DNA of 64,000 nucleotides, taken from contig NZ_FTPQ01000001.1 of the NCBI RefSeq assembly GCF_900156435.1, forward strand, positions 1,798,001-1,862,000. Reading direction: 5' to 3'. Made by a program: the position numbers and the translations under genes. The notes under the pieces were generated by a model. The model was not told the DNA's origin, ran no database searches, and saw only the letters and a list, made by a program, of their open reading frames with translations. Below, one piece after another: positions 18,362 to 27,389 of the stretch (position 1 is the stretch's first letter; each line of letters opens with the position of its first letter). Source of the stretch: Microbacterium sp. RU1D (GTDB lineage Bacteria; Actinomycetota; Actinomycetes; Actinomycetales; Microbacteriaceae).

Positions 18362-19045
18362 ATGGACACCGCTCTCGCCGATCGGCTCGCCGCCGTCGAC
18401 GCGCGCATCCAGGATGCCGCCCGCTCCGCGGGCCGCGACCTCGCCGACATCACCCGCATCGTGGTGACGAAGTTCCACCCGGCATCCCTCGTCTCCGATC
18501 TGCACGCCCTCGGCGTGCGCGACGTGGGGGAGAACCGGCAGCAGGAGCTCACCGCCAAGCGCGCGGAGCTCGTCGGCATCCCCGATCTGACCTGGCACTT
18601 CATCGGACAGGCGCAGACCAACAAGGCGCGCGCGGTGAGGGCGGCGGCGGATGCCGTGCACTCGGTCGATCGGGACCGCATCGCCGACGCGCTCGACGCG
18701 GCCGGCGGCGACGCGCCGCTCGACGTGCTGCTGCAGGTCAACCTGACCGACGACGTCGGTCGCGGAGGCGTCGCCCCTGATGGCGTGGAGGCTCTCGCGA
18801 CCCGCGTCGCCGAACTGTCGAGCCTGCGTCTGCGCGGGGTCATGGCGGTCGCACCTCTCGACGAGGAGCCCGCGCGAGCCTTCGAACGGCTCCGCCGATC
18901 TGCGGACACGGTGCGCTCCGTGGTGCCGGATGCGCGGTGGATCTCCGCGGGCATGACGGGGGATTTCCCTGAGGCGATCGCGATGGGCGCGACACACCTG
19001 CGGATCGGTTCCGCAATCACGGGCCCGAGGCCCGTGCGCGACTAG
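18362..19045 (+). CDS. YggS/PLPBP family pyridoxal-phosphate homeostasis protein
   Basis: A 227-residue, single-domain PLP-binding protein of the alanine-racemase N-terminal fold. The PLP lysine is in [36 protein letters not shown] and the phosphate-binding [25 protein letters not shown] complete the family pattern. It buffers free PLP and has no racemase activity in studied members. A very good AAGGAG site (18352-18357) precedes the ATG. Family genes commonly sit between ftsZ and sepF in Gram-positive bacteria; the pgeF gene that often precedes it is absent here. Confidence 0.95.
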   Translation: MDTALADRLAAVDARIQDAARSAGRDLADITRIVVTKFHPASLVSDLHALGVRDVGENRQQELTAKRAELVGIPDLTWHFIGQAQTNKARAVRAAADAVHSVDRDRIADALDAAGGDAPLDVLLQVNLTDDVGRGGVAPDGVEALATRVAELSSLRLRGVMAVAPLDEEPARAFERLRRSADTVRSVVPDARWISAGMTGDFPEAIAMGATHLRIGSAITGPRPVRD

Positions 19046-19076
19046 CCTCAGAGCAGACGAGCGAACGGAGGATGCG

Positions 19077-19550
19077 ATGTCGAACCCCCTGAAGAAGACG
19101 ATGGTGTACCTGGGCCTCGCCGACGAGGAAGAGGCCTACGAGGAGACGGCGCCGCAGCCCATCGCGCGCAAGCAGGCGGCGCCCGCCGCTGCTCCCGTGG
19201 AGAAGGCCGCGCCGGTGACCCCCCTGCACCGCCCCGCCGTGGTGCGCCAGCCCTCGGCCGGCCCGGTGAGCGAGATCCTCACGGTGCACCCCAAGCAGTA
19301 CCGCGACGCCCAGACGATCGCGGAGAACTTCCGCGAGGGCATCCCGGTCATCATCAACCTGTCGCAGATGAGCGACGCCGACGCGCGTCGCCTGATCGAC
19401 TTCGCGAGCGGACTCTCGCTCGGGCTGTACGGCCGCATCGAGCGGGTGACGAGCAAGGTCTTCCTGCTCTCGCCCGAGAACATCGCCGTGTCCGGCGACG
19501 GTGCGATCGCGCAGGCCGACCCCGAGGCTGCGCCGTTCGCGCCCCAGTAA
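19077..19550 (+). CDS. sepF: Cell division protein SepF
   Basis: The FtsZ membrane anchor of actinobacteria; 157 residues. A short amphipathic N-terminal helix ([14 protein letters not shown]) binds membrane. A flexible acidic and Pro/Ala-rich linker follows. The C-terminal SepF domain starts about residue 66 ([22 protein letters not shown]) and includes [23 protein letters not shown], the FtsZ-tail-binding fold. GGAGG lies eight bases before the ATG. TAGCCT (19043-19048) could be an internal promoter with a short leader. Confidence 0.96.
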   Translation: MSNPLKKTMVYLGLADEEEAYEETAPQPIARKQAAPAAAPVEKAAPVTPLHRPAVVRQPSAGPVSEILTVHPKQYRDAQTIAENFREGIPVIINLSQMSDADARRLIDFASGLSLGLYGRIERVTSKVFLLSPENIAVSGDGAIAQADPEAAPFAPQ

Positions 19551-19556
19551 GCGATC

Positions 19557-19859
19557 GTGGCCGTCCTGAGCCTGGTCGGCTCCATCCTCAGCGCGCTGCT
19601 GTTCATCTACATCGTGTTCCTGCTCGCGCGCCTCGTGCTCGAGTACATCCCGATGTTCAACCGGGAGTGGCGTCCGCGTGGCGCCACGCTCGTGTTGGCT
19701 GAGATCGTCTACACCGTGACGGATCCGCCCATCAAGCTGGTCCGCCGCATCATCCCACCCCTGCGCATCGGGGGGATCGCGATCGATTTCGGATTCGCGA
19801 TCGTCATGTTCGTCTGCTTCCTGCTGCTGAGCGTGACGCGGTCCCTCGCGGCCGCGTGA
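19557..19859 (+). CDS. YggT family membrane protein
   Basis: A 100-residue protein with two hydrophobic hairpin segments (about residues 5-28 and 72-95) and the family signature FNREWRPRGATLVLAEIVYTVTDPPIKLVRRIIPP. YggT proteins are conserved next to sepF and divIVA; in several bacteria they affect division or osmotic tolerance, but the molecular role is unsettled. GTG start six bases after the sepF stop; no clear ribosome-binding site, so translation probably depends on coupling. Confidence 0.92.
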   Translation: MAVLSLVGSILSALLFIYIVFLLARLVLEYIPMFNREWRPRGATLVLAEIVYTVTDPPIKLVRRIIPPLRIGGIAIDFGFAIVMFVCFLLLSVTRSLAAA

Positions 19860-19865
19860 CCTCCC

Positions 19866-19910
19866 GCCGCCGTCCTTCGACAGTGCCCTTCGACACTGAC
19901 GGAGGGCGGC
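19866..19910 (+). terminator. Long hairpin after yggT
   Basis: GCCGCCGTCC (19866-19875) pairs with GGAGGGCGGC (19901-19910) with one mismatch, and inside it CAGTG pairs with CACTG around an 8-base loop. There is no T-run. It probably ends or slows transcription before the divIVA promoter. Confidence 0.55.
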
Positions 19911-19991
19911 GGCTATGCTGTTCCGAAGCGGTACGCCCCGGTGCGACACCCCCAACAGTTCCGAATCAGAGCTCTCGAAAGAGGAAACACC

Positions 19992-20612
19992 ATGGCACTG
20001 ACCCCCGATGACGTCGTCACCAAGCAGTTCCAGCACGTGCGCTTCAAGGAGGGCTTCGACCCCGACGAGGTCGACGACTTCCTCGACGAGATCGTCGTCG
20101 AGTGGCGCAAGACCATCGCCGAGAACGAGGAGCTGAAGGCCAAGCTCGCCGCGTTCGAGTCCGGTGAGTCCGCTCCGGCCACGGTGGCGGCCCCCGTCGC
20201 CGAGGAGCCCCAGGCCGAGGAGCCGGCTCCGGTCGAGACTCCCGCCCCGGCCCCCGTCGCGGCGCCATCCAGCGACGTCGAGCCCGCCGCGCAGAGCGCC
20301 GGCATCATCGAGCTCGCGCAGCGTCTGCACGACGAGCACGTCGCCGAGGGCAAGGCCCAGCGCGACCAGCTCATCGGCGAGGCGCAGGCGCAGGCGGCGT
20401 CCATCGTCGCCGAGGCCGAGCAGAAGGGCCGCGAGGAGCGCGCGCGTCTCGAGAAGGAGCGCGTGACGCTCGAGAGCCGGATCACCGAGCTCCGCAACTT
20501 CGAGCGCGACTACCGCTCGCAGCTGCGTTCCTACATCGAGGGTCAGCTCCGCGACCTCGACACCACCGCGTCGTCGTCGGGCTCCACGCCCGTCTCGGCG
20601 ATCGGCCTGTAA
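19992..20612 (+). CDS. Polar growth and division protein DivIVA (Wag31)
   Basis: A 206-residue coiled-coil scaffold that marks curved membrane and directs polar or septal wall synthesis. The N-terminal DivIVA domain (MALTPDDVVTKQFQHVRFKE, then GFDPDEVDDFLDEIVVEW) holds the membrane-inserting loop. A first coiled coil reaches about residue 55, a Pro/Glu/Ala linker spans about 58-108, and a second coiled coil (IIELAQRLHDEHVAEG to YRSQLRSYIEGQL) forms the tetramer. It is shorter than mycobacterial Wag31. The ATG at 19992 follows AAAGAGG; upstream in-frame starts give non-family sequence. Confidence 0.95.
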   Translation: MALTPDDVVTKQFQHVRFKEGFDPDEVDDFLDEIVVEWRKTIAENEELKAKLAAFESGESAPATVAAPVAEEPQAEEPAPVETPAPAPVAAPSSDVEPAAQSAGIIELAQRLHDEHVAEGKAQRDQLIGEAQAQAASIVAEAEQKGREERARLEKERVTLESRITELRNFERDYRSQLRSYIEGQLRDLDTTASSSGSTPVSAIGL

Positions 20613-20625
20613 GTCGACAGACTCT

Positions 20626-21210
20626 TTGCGCAGTCGAACTCCTCTGCGACCGGCGGCGGCCGGCATCGTCATCGCGATCCTCGCGATGGTGGTGCTGGCC
20701 GCCGACCAGTTGGCGAAGACCGTCGCGATCGACAACCTCCCCCCGGAGCGCGTCGTCCCCGTGCTGGGTGACGCCCTGCAGTTCTATCTCGTCCGAAACC
20801 CCGGCGCCGCGTTCTCGCTCGGCGAAGGGGTCACCTGGCTGTTCACGATCGCCCTCGCGGTCGTCGCGGCCGTGATCGTCTACCTGGCCGTGCGCCGCGT
20901 ACGCTCGCGCCTGTGGGCCGTCGTGCTCGGCCTCCTGCTCGGCGGTGTGCTCGGTAATCTCACCGACCGCCTGCTCCGCGAGCCGGGCTTCCCGGTCGGA
21001 CACGTCGTCGACTTCATCTCCACGCCGTGGATGATGCCGGCAATCTACAACGTGGCCGACGTCTTCATCGTGTCGATGATGATCTCCGTCGCGATCCTCG
21101 TGCTCGTCGGGCTCCGGCTCGACGGCACGCGCGAGACGCGCGCGTCGCGCGCCGCCGAGGCGGAAGCCGCCAGCGACGTCGACGCTCAGGCCGACCCCGG
21201 CGCGCGCTGA
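20626..21210 (+). CDS. lspA: Lipoprotein signal peptidase II LspA
   Basis: Membrane aspartyl protease that removes signal peptides from prolipoproteins after lipidation; 194 residues with four membrane helices. The two catalytic aspartates are visible in GNLTDRLL and YNVADVFI, with the partner motif [13 protein letters not shown] probable substrate, lipoprotein CtaC, is encoded downstream. The only reasonable start is TTG at 20626, 13 bases after divIVA with no recognisable ribosome-binding site; later ATG codons would remove the first helix. Initiation probably depends on coupling to divIVA. The C-terminus is a charged extension. Confidence 0.93.
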   Translation: MRSRTPLRPAAAGIVIAILAMVVLAADQLAKTVAIDNLPPERVVPVLGDALQFYLVRNPGAAFSLGEGVTWLFTIALAVVAAVIVYLAVRRVRSRLWAVVLGLLLGGVLGNLTDRLLREPGFPVGHVVDFISTPWMMPAIYNVADVFIVSMMISVAILVLVGLRLDGTRETRASRAAEAEAASDVDAQADPGAR

Positions 21211-21211
21211 C

Positions 21212-22135
21212 ATGGAGTCCCGCAGCCTCCCCGTCCCCGACGGGCTCGACGGAATGCGCATCGACCAGGCGTTGGCCAAGATGCTCGGGTTCTCGCGCAC
21301 CTTCGCCGCGGAGGTCGCCGACGCCGGGGGCGTGAGCGTCGACGGCCGCACGGCCGGGCGCTCCGACCGCCTGCGCGCCGGTTCGTGGCTCAGCGTCGAG
21401 TGGGAGCCCAAGCGCGAGCCCGAGATCGTGCCCGTCGCGGTCCCCGACCTCGGCATCGTCCATGACGACGACGACATCGTCGTGGTCGACAAGCCGGCGG
21501 GAGTCGCGGCGCACCCCTCCCTCGGGTGGGAGGGGCCGACCGTGCTCGGCGCCCTCGCCGCGGCCGGCTTCCGCATCGCGACGAGCGGTCCCGCCGAACG
21601 CCGCGGCGTCGTGCACCGTCTCGACGCGGGCACGAGCGGCCTCATGGTCGTCGCGAAGACCGAACGCGCCTACACGCTGCTGAAGAGCGCGTTCAAGGAG
21701 CGCGAGGTCGACAAGATCTACCACGCCGTCGTGCAGGGCCACCCCGACCCGCTCGCGGGCACGATCGACGCGCCGATCGGTCGGCATCCGCACCATTCGT
21801 GGAAGTTCGCGGTCACCCCCGACGGCAAGGACTCGGTCACCCACTACGAGACGCTCGAGGCATTCCCGCGCGCCTCGCTGCTCGAGATCCACCTCGAGAC
21901 CGGTCGCACGCACCAGATCCGGGTGCACATGGCGGCCCACCGGCATCCATGCGCCGGCGACCCGCTCTACGGCGCCGACCCGACCCTGTCGGCGCGCCTG
22001 GGGCTCACGCGGCAGTGGTTGCACGCCCACCGACTGGCTTTCACGCACCCCGGTACGGGGGAGTGGGTCGAGTTCGGATCCCCCTACCCCGCCGACCTGG
22101 CGCGGGCTCTGGAGATCCTCGGCGACGGAGTCTGA
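21212..22135 (+). CDS. RluD-family 23S rRNA pseudouridine synthase
   Basis: A 307-residue RluA/RluD-type enzyme that isomerises uridine in rRNA. An N-terminal S4 RNA-binding domain (about residues 12-70, [23 protein letters not shown]) precedes the catalytic domain. The catalytic aspartate is in [17 protein letters not shown], with the supporting motifs [23 protein letters not shown] and [11 protein letters not shown]. The ATG lies one base after the lspA stop; lspA-rluD is a widely conserved pair. Target uridines cannot be told from sequence. Confidence 0.95.
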   Translation: MESRSLPVPDGLDGMRIDQALAKMLGFSRTFAAEVADAGGVSVDGRTAGRSDRLRAGSWLSVEWEPKREPEIVPVAVPDLGIVHDDDDIVVVDKPAGVAAHPSLGWEGPTVLGALAAAGFRIATSGPAERRGVVHRLDAGTSGLMVVAKTERAYTLLKSAFKEREVDKIYHAVVQGHPDPLAGTIDAPIGRHPHHSWKFAVTPDGKDSVTHYETLEAFPRASLLEIHLETGRTHQIRVHMAAHRHPCAGDPLYGADPTLSARLGLTRQWLHAHRLAFTHPGTGEWVEFGSPYPADLARALEILGDGV

Positions 22136-22150
22136 CCCTCGAGCGGGAGG

Positions 22151-22175
22151 GCCGGACGCCCTCCGGACGTCCGGC
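22151..22175 (+). terminator. Hairpin after the pseudouridine synthase gene
   Basis: GCCGGACG and CGTCCGGC form a perfect 8-bp stem with a 9-base loop, 15 bases after the stop codon. No T-run; probably a Rho-assisted terminator. The remaining 150 bp to dnaE1 hold only its promoter. Confidence 0.6.
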
Positions 22176-22333
22176 TTCCACGCTCCGATCGCGCGGGGGC
22201 GTTCGACCTCTTCGCCGTGCTGCGCGGTATCGGCCGGGCTCCGTCCCACGACGCGCCCGGGAGCGCGGGTCCGACTGGGCGTCCGCCCCGAACATCCACG
22301 GCCGATGTCGGAGGCCGAACGTAGACTCGACGC

Positions 22334-25300
22334 GTGGCAGCAGACTCCTTCGCTCACCTTCACGTGCACAGCGAGTACTCGATGCTCGACGGCGCGGCGC
22401 GCATCGGCCCGATGGTTCAGGAGGCCGTCAAGCAGGGCATGCCGGCGATCGCCGTCACCGACCACGGCAACACCTTCGCGGCCTACGAGTTCTACAAGAC
22501 CGCGAAGGATGCCGGCATCAAGCCGATCATCGGCATCGAGGCCTACGTCACCCCCGGCACGCACCGCTCCGACAAGTCGCGCGTGCGCTGGGGCACGCCC
22601 GAGCAGCAGAGCGACGACGTGTCCGGTTCCGGCGCCTACACGCACATGACCCTGCTGTCCGAGACGACCGCGGGCATGCACAACCTGTTCCGTCTGTCGT
22701 CGAAAGCGAGCATGGAGGGCTACTACTTCAAGCCCCGCATGGACCGCGAGCTGCTGCAGACCTACAGCAACGGCCTGATCGCCACGACCGGGTGCCCGTC
22801 GGGCGAGGTGCAGACGCGTCTGCGGCTGGGGCAGTACGACGCCGCGAAGGCTGCGGCGGCCGAGTTCCAGGACATCTTCGGCAAAGACAACTACTTCGCC
22901 GAGATCATGGACCACGGTCTCTCGATCGAGCGCCGCGTCATGTCCGATCTGCTGAAGATCGCGAAGGAACTGGACATCCCGCTCGTCGGGACCAACGACC
23001 TCCACTACACGCATCAGCACGACGCGACCAGCCACGCGGCCCTGCTGTGCGTGCAGTCCGGCTCGACGCTCGACGACCCCAAGCGCTTCAAGTTCGACGG
23101 CGACGGCTACTACGTCAAGTCGGCCGCCGAGATGCGCCAGGTCTTCCGCGACAACCCCGAGGCCTGCGACAACACGCTCCTCATCGCCGAGCGGTGCGAG
23201 GTCGAGTTCGACACCTCGGCCAACTACATGCCGCGCTTCCCGGTGCCTGAGGGTGAGACCGAGGGCAGCTGGATGATCAAGGAGGTCGAGAACGGCCTCC
23301 ACGACCGCTATCCCGCCGGCATCCCCGACGCGGTGCGCAAGCAGGCCGAGTACGAGACTGACGTCATCCTGCAGATGGGGTTCCCGGGCTACTTCCTCGT
23401 CGTCGCCGACTTCATCAACTGGGCCAAAGACAACGGCATCCGGGTCGGGCCCGGCCGTGGTTCGGGAGCCGGCTCGATGGTCGCCTACGCGATGAAGATC
23501 ACCGACCTCGATCCCCTCCAGCACGGCCTGATCTTCGAGCGCTTCCTCAACCCCGACCGTGTCTCGATGCCCGACTTCGACGTCGACTTCGACGACCGTC
23601 GCCGCGGCGAGGTCATCCAGTACGTCACCGAGAAGTACGGCGACGAGCGCGTCGCCCAGATCGTCACATACGGCACGATCAAGGCGAAGCAGGCGCTGAA
23701 AGACGCCGGTCGCGTGCTCGGGTTCCCGTTCAGCATGGGCGACAAGCTCACCAAGGCCATGCCGCCCGCGGTCATGGGCAAGGACATGCCGCTCGACGGC
23801 ATGTTCAACCCGGAGCACCCGCGCTACAAAGAGGCGAGCGAGTTCCGCACCCTCATCGAGACCGACCCCGAGGCCAAGACGGTGTTCGACACGGCGCTCG
23901 GGCTCGAGAACCTCAAGCGCCAGTGGGGCGTGCACGCGGCCGGCGTGATCATGTCGAGCGAGCCGCTCATCGACATCATCCCGATCATGCGTCGCGAGCA
24001 GGACGGCCAGATCGTCACGCAGTTCGACTACCCGGCGTGCGAGTCGCTCGGGCTCATCAAGATGGACTTCCTGGGGTTGCGCAACCTCACGATCATCAAC
24101 GACGCGCTCGACAACATCGAGGCCAACCGCGGTCACCCGCTCGTGCTGGAAGACCTCGCCCTCGACGATGCGGCATCATACGAGCTCCTCGCCCGCGGCG
24201 ACACGCTGGGCGTGTTCCAGCTCGACGGCGGGCCCATGCGCTCGCTCCTGCGCCTCATGCGGCCCGACAACTTCGAAGACATCTCGGCCGTGCTCGCCCT
24301 GTACCGCCCGGGGCCCATGGGCGTGAACTCGCACATCAACTACGCCCTGCGCAAAAACAAGCAGCAGGAGATCGAGCCGATCCACCCCGAGCTCGAGGAG
24401 CCGCTCGCCGACATCCTCGACACCACCTACGGTTTGATCGTCTACCAGGAGCAGGTCATGGCCGTGGCGCAGCGCGTCGCCGGCTACACGCTCGGTCAGG
24501 CCGACCTCCTGCGCCGCGCCATGGGCAAGAAGAAGAAGAGCGAGCTCGACAAGCAGAAGGAGATCTTCTTCGGCGGCATGACCGAGCGCGGCTTCGGCGA
24601 GGTCGCGCAGCAGACGCTGTGGAAGGTGCTCGAATCCTTCGCCGACTACGCCTTCAACAAGGCGCACACCGCGGCCTACGGGCTCGTGTCGTACTGGACC
24701 GCGTACCTCAAGGCGCATTACCCGGCCGAGTACATGGCCGCCCTGCTGACGAGCGTCGGCGACTCGAAGGACAAAATGGCGGTGTACCTCAACGAGTGCC
24801 GCCGCATGGGGATCAAGGTCCTTCCGCCCGACGTCAACGAGTCGATCCGCTTCTTCGCGGCCGTCGGGGAAGACATCCGTTTCGGTCTCGGCGCCGTGCG
24901 CAACGTCGGCACCAACGTGGTCGACGGCATCGTCGCCGCTCGTCAGGACGCCAGATACACGTCGTTCCACGACTTCCTGTCGAAGGTCCCGATGCACGTG
25001 GCGAACAAGCGCACCGTGGAATCGCTCATCAAGGCCGGCGCGTTCGACTCGCTCGGATCCACGCGTCGAGCGCTCATCGAGGTGCACGAGGATGCCTGTG
25101 AAGGCGCGGTACTCGACAAGCGGCGGGAGGCCAACGGCGAGGTCGGTTTCGACTTCGACTCGCTTTGGGACGAGCCGCAGCAGGTCGTCAAGGTGCCCGA
25201 GCGGCCCGAGTGGACCAAGAAGGACAAGCTGGCGTTCGAGCGCGAGATGCTCGGCCTCTACGTCTCCGATCACCCGCTCGCGGGCCTCGAGGTGCCGCTC

Positions 25301-25846
25301 GCGAAGCACGCCTCGACCTCGATCCACGACCTCCTCGCGTCCGAAGACGTGCAGGACGGCGACCAGGTCACGGTGGCGGGGCTGCTGACGAGCGTGCAGC
25401 ACCGCGTCGCCAAGCAGAGCGGCAACCCGTACGGCATGGTCACCGTCGAGGACTTCAACGGCGAGGTGACCGTGATGTTCATGGGCAAGACCTACGCCGA
25501 GTTCGCTCCGGTGCTGCAGGCCGACTCGATCCTGGTCGTGCGCGGGCGGGTGTCGCGCCGCGACGACGGACTCAACCTGCATGCGCAGAGTGCGTTCGCC
25601 CCCGACCTCGAGGGGCTCGACGAGTCGGGCGGACTCACACTGGTCGTGCCCGAGCAGCGCGCGAACGAGGCACTGGTCGGCGAGCTGGCGCAGATGCTCC
25701 GACGCCACTCCGGGTCGACGGAGGTCCTGCTGAAGCTGCACAAGGGTGGCACGGCGAAGATCTTCGAAGTCCCGATGCCCGTGCGCGTCACGGCCGACCT
25801 GTTCGGTGAACTCAAGGGACTTCTCGGCCCCAACTGCCTCGGCTGA
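22334..25846 (+). CDS. dnaE1: DNA polymerase III alpha subunit DnaE1
   Basis: Replicative DNA polymerase catalytic subunit, 1170 residues. The order is N-terminal PHP domain (HLHVHSEYSMLDG), palm with catalytic aspartates in MPDFDVDFDDRRR, fingers (GRGSGAGSMVAYAM), AFNKAHTAAYGLVSYWTAYLK, helix-hairpin-helix (IKAGAFDSLGSTR) and an OB fold near residue 1010 (VTVAGLLTSVQHRVAKQSG). The PHP metal ligands look intact, so PHP proofreading, as reported for mycobacterial DnaE1, is plausible. TAGACT (22322-22327) ends six bases before the GTG start, indicating a leaderless mRNA and fixing the start. Confidence 0.98.
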   Translation: MAADSFAHLHVHSEYSMLDGAARIGPMVQEAVKQGMPAIAVTDHGNTFAAYEFYKTAKDAGIKPIIGIEAYVTPGTHRSDKSRVRWGTPEQQSDDVSGSGAYTHMTLLSETTAGMHNLFRLSSKASMEGYYFKPRMDRELLQTYSNGLIATTGCPSGEVQTRLRLGQYDAAKAAAAEFQDIFGKDNYFAEIMDHGLSIERRVMSDLLKIAKELDIPLVGTNDLHYTHQHDATSHAALLCVQSGSTLDDPKRFKFDGDGYYVKSAAEMRQVFRDNPEACDNTLLIAERCEVEFDTSANYMPRFPVPEGETEGSWMIKEVENGLHDRYPAGIPDAVRKQAEYETDVILQMGFPGYFLVVADFINWAKDNGIRVGPGRGSGAGSMVAYAMKITDLDPLQHGLIFERFLNPDRVSMPDFDVDFDDRRRGEVIQYVTEKYGDERVAQIVTYGTIKAKQALKDAGRVLGFPFSMGDKLTKAMPPAVMGKDMPLDGMFNPEHPRYKEASEFRTLIETDPEAKTVFDTALGLENLKRQWGVHAAGVIMSSEPLIDIIPIMRREQDGQIVTQFDYPACESLGLIKMDFLGLRNLTIINDALDNIEANRGHPLVLEDLALDDAASYELLARGDTLGVFQLDGGPMRSLLRLMRPDNFEDISAVLALYRPGPMGVNSHINYALRKNKQQEIEPIHPELEEPLADILDTTYGLIVYQEQVMAVAQRVAGYTLGQADLLRRAMGKKKKSELDKQKEIFFGGMTERGFGEVAQQTLWKVLESFADYAFNKAHTAAYGLVSYWTAYLKAHYPAEYMAALLTSVGDSKDKMAVYLNECRRMGIKVLPPDVNESIRFFAAVGEDIRFGLGAVRNVGTNVVDGIVAARQDARYTSFHDFLSKVPMHVANKRTVESLIKAGAFDSLGSTRRALIEVHEDACEGAVLDKRREANGEVGFDFDSLWDEPQQVVKVPERPEWTKKDKLAFEREMLGLYVSDHPLAGLEVPLAKHASTSIHDLLASEDVQDGDQVTVAGLLTSVQHRVAKQSGNPYGMVTVEDFNGEVTVMFMGKTYAEFAPVLQADSILVVRGRVSRRDDGLNLHAQSAFAPDLEGLDESGGLTLVVPEQRANEALVGELAQMLRRHSGSTEVLLKLHKGGTAKIFEVPMPVRVTADLFGELKGLLGPNCLG

Positions 25847-25953
25847 CCCCGTCCCCGTCGGCTCGCGGCCTCCGCGTCGCAACCCCAGCTGACGCTGAAG
25901 ATCCGCCGGTTACCATGACCGGGCGCTGCGGCGCCCTGGGTGAAAGGACCCCC

Positions 25954-27195
25954 GTGAACGATCACTACCCCCACGACACCTCCGAGCCCGACCACGACCG
26001 CGACCACGTCGACCGCACGGTCGCCTCCGATGCCTTTTTCACCCCTGCCGACGACAGTGCGGCCGGGCCGGTCGGTGCCGACACGCACGCCCCGTCCGAC
26101 GAAACGCCGCCGGCGGCTCCGGCCGCGTCGAAGAGTCTCTCTGCGCCCACGAGCGCGACCACGTCCCCCGCACCTGCACGCGGCGGCGGCCCCTACGGCG
26201 TCGGACCGTTCTCCGTTCGGGAGATCGCCCTGCTGGGCGTGTGGGTGGTGGCCTTCTTCGTCTCGTTCTTCCGCACCAACATCCTCGACTCGCCGTCGGG
26301 TGTGCTCGTGGGCGGCGGCAATGTGTGGCTCTCGGGACTGTGGTGGATCCCCGCCGTCGCCCTGCCGACCGCCGCGGTCGGCCTCATCGTGCTGCGTCGG
26401 CTGTCCCCCCAGGGCATCCGCCGGGTCGGCTCGCTGGGCATCGACCAATTCGCCTCCGTGGCGTTCACGGTGTCGGCCCTCGTCTGGGTTTCCTGGGTGT
26501 GGGACACCGTCGCGGTGTTCGATGAGACCGGGATCTGGACGCGCTCCTGGGTCATCTGGGTGGAAGCCGTCGTGCTGCTGGCTGGTGTCGTCTTCACCGT
26601 GTTCGCGCCCGTGATCCCGCCGTTCTCGGCCGACTTCCGCGGCCGCGAAGAGGTTCCAGCGCACCGGAACGCGCGTCCTATTCGACCGGTCGTCCCGCGT
26701 CCGCGTACGCCCCGGGCTCCACGTCCCGTCGCGGCGCACGATGCCGGCGGAGCCGACTCTCCGGTGCCCGCACCGGGCACATACACGGGGTCGACCGACC
26801 TCGCGCACGATGACGCGGCGCCCGCGACCTCCGTCCTTCCCGCTCAGCGTGACCACGACACGGCCACCGACATCTTCGCCCCGCTGCACGCCGACACCGG
26901 TTCGATCCCCGCCCACGATGCGGGCCACGGGGCCGAGCATGCGGCGCACGACGACTCTCACGACGGCCGCGCGCACGACGAGCGCGCACATGACGATCAT
27001 GCGCACGCGCAGGCGTTCTGGGCCCTGGCACCGGAGGAGCGCGAGATCGTCGACGACTACGGCACGCCCATCTTCCGTATCGGTCCCACGGCGTGGGCGC
27101 TCGTCATCGAGGACCGCGGCGAGACCTTCGTCGTGCGTCACGACGACGGTCGGATCGGCTATCTGCACGACGTGTCGGGCGTGACCCGAGGCTGA
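25954..27195 (+). CDS. Four-helix membrane protein with His/Asp-rich cytoplasmic segment, function unknown
   Basis: A 413-residue protein I do not recognise. It has a disordered N-terminus (1-88, Asp/His/Pro/Ala) and four hydrophobic helices at about 91-108, 129-148, 165-187 and 200-222. A basic Pro/Arg stretch (235-262) is followed by a His/Asp-rich segment (319-352, many HD, HE and AHD words) that could bind divalent metal. The globular end (353-413) includes YGTPIFRIGPTAWALVIEDRGETFVVRHDDGRIGYLHDV, which looks like a folded beta domain. AAAGGA (25943-25948) supports the GTG start. The helices resemble no transporter family I know. It sits alone between dnaE1 and hisD, with a terminator after it. 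Confidence 0.8.
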   Translation: MNDHYPHDTSEPDHDRDHVDRTVASDAFFTPADDSAAGPVGADTHAPSDETPPAAPAASKSLSAPTSATTSPAPARGGGPYGVGPFSVREIALLGVWVVAFFVSFFRTNILDSPSGVLVGGGNVWLSGLWWIPAVALPTAAVGLIVLRRLSPQGIRRVGSLGIDQFASVAFTVSALVWVSWVWDTVAVFDETGIWTRSWVIWVEAVVLLAGVVFTVFAPVIPPFSADFRGREEVPAHRNARPIRPVVPRPRTPRAPRPVAAHDAGGADSPVPAPGTYTGSTDLAHDDAAPATSVLPAQRDHDTATDIFAPLHADTGSIPAHDAGHGAEHAAHDDSHDGRAHDERAHDDHAHAQAFWALAPEEREIVDDYGTPIFRIGPTAWALVIEDRGETFVVRHDDGRIGYLHDVSGVTRG

Positions 27196-27202
27196 GATCG
27201 CG

Positions 27203-27240
27203 CGAGGGCGGGGGCGTCGGATTCACCGCCCTCGTTCGCG
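27203..27240 (+). terminator. Terminator after the His-rich membrane protein
   Basis: CGAGGGCGG (27203-27211) and CCGCCCTCG (27226-27234) form a perfect 9-bp stem 8 bases after the stop codon, followed by a T-containing stretch. The rest of the gap to hisD holds no gene. Confidence 0.75.
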
Positions 27241-27389
27241 TCCCTTTGCGCGGCCCGCCGTGTATCGCCCGCCGCGGGTCGCCTCCGCGGTCGCCAGGCC
27301 GGACCCTCGCGGGAAGAGCTGGCTGGACACCGGCTGCAAGCCCTGTGGAGGGCGCCGGCGGCTCCACGGACGGCCGGTAGCCTGGACGC

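Noticed and set aside
22136..22333. Spacer before dnaE1 searched for a tRNA or small RNA
   Set aside because: No cloverleaf, CCA end or T-loop sequence; only a terminator-like hairpin and the dnaE1 promoter are visible.
21065..24136. A 1023-codon minus-strand frame opposite lspA, the pseudouridine synthase and dnaE1
   Set aside because: It spans three certain genes on the other strand and has Val/Arg/Asp/Gly-rich antisense composition without motifs.
27196..27389. Spacer before hisD searched for a T-box or histidine leader peptide
   Set aside because: No run of His codons and no T-box consensus; hisD appears to be leaderless, which leaves no room for attenuation.
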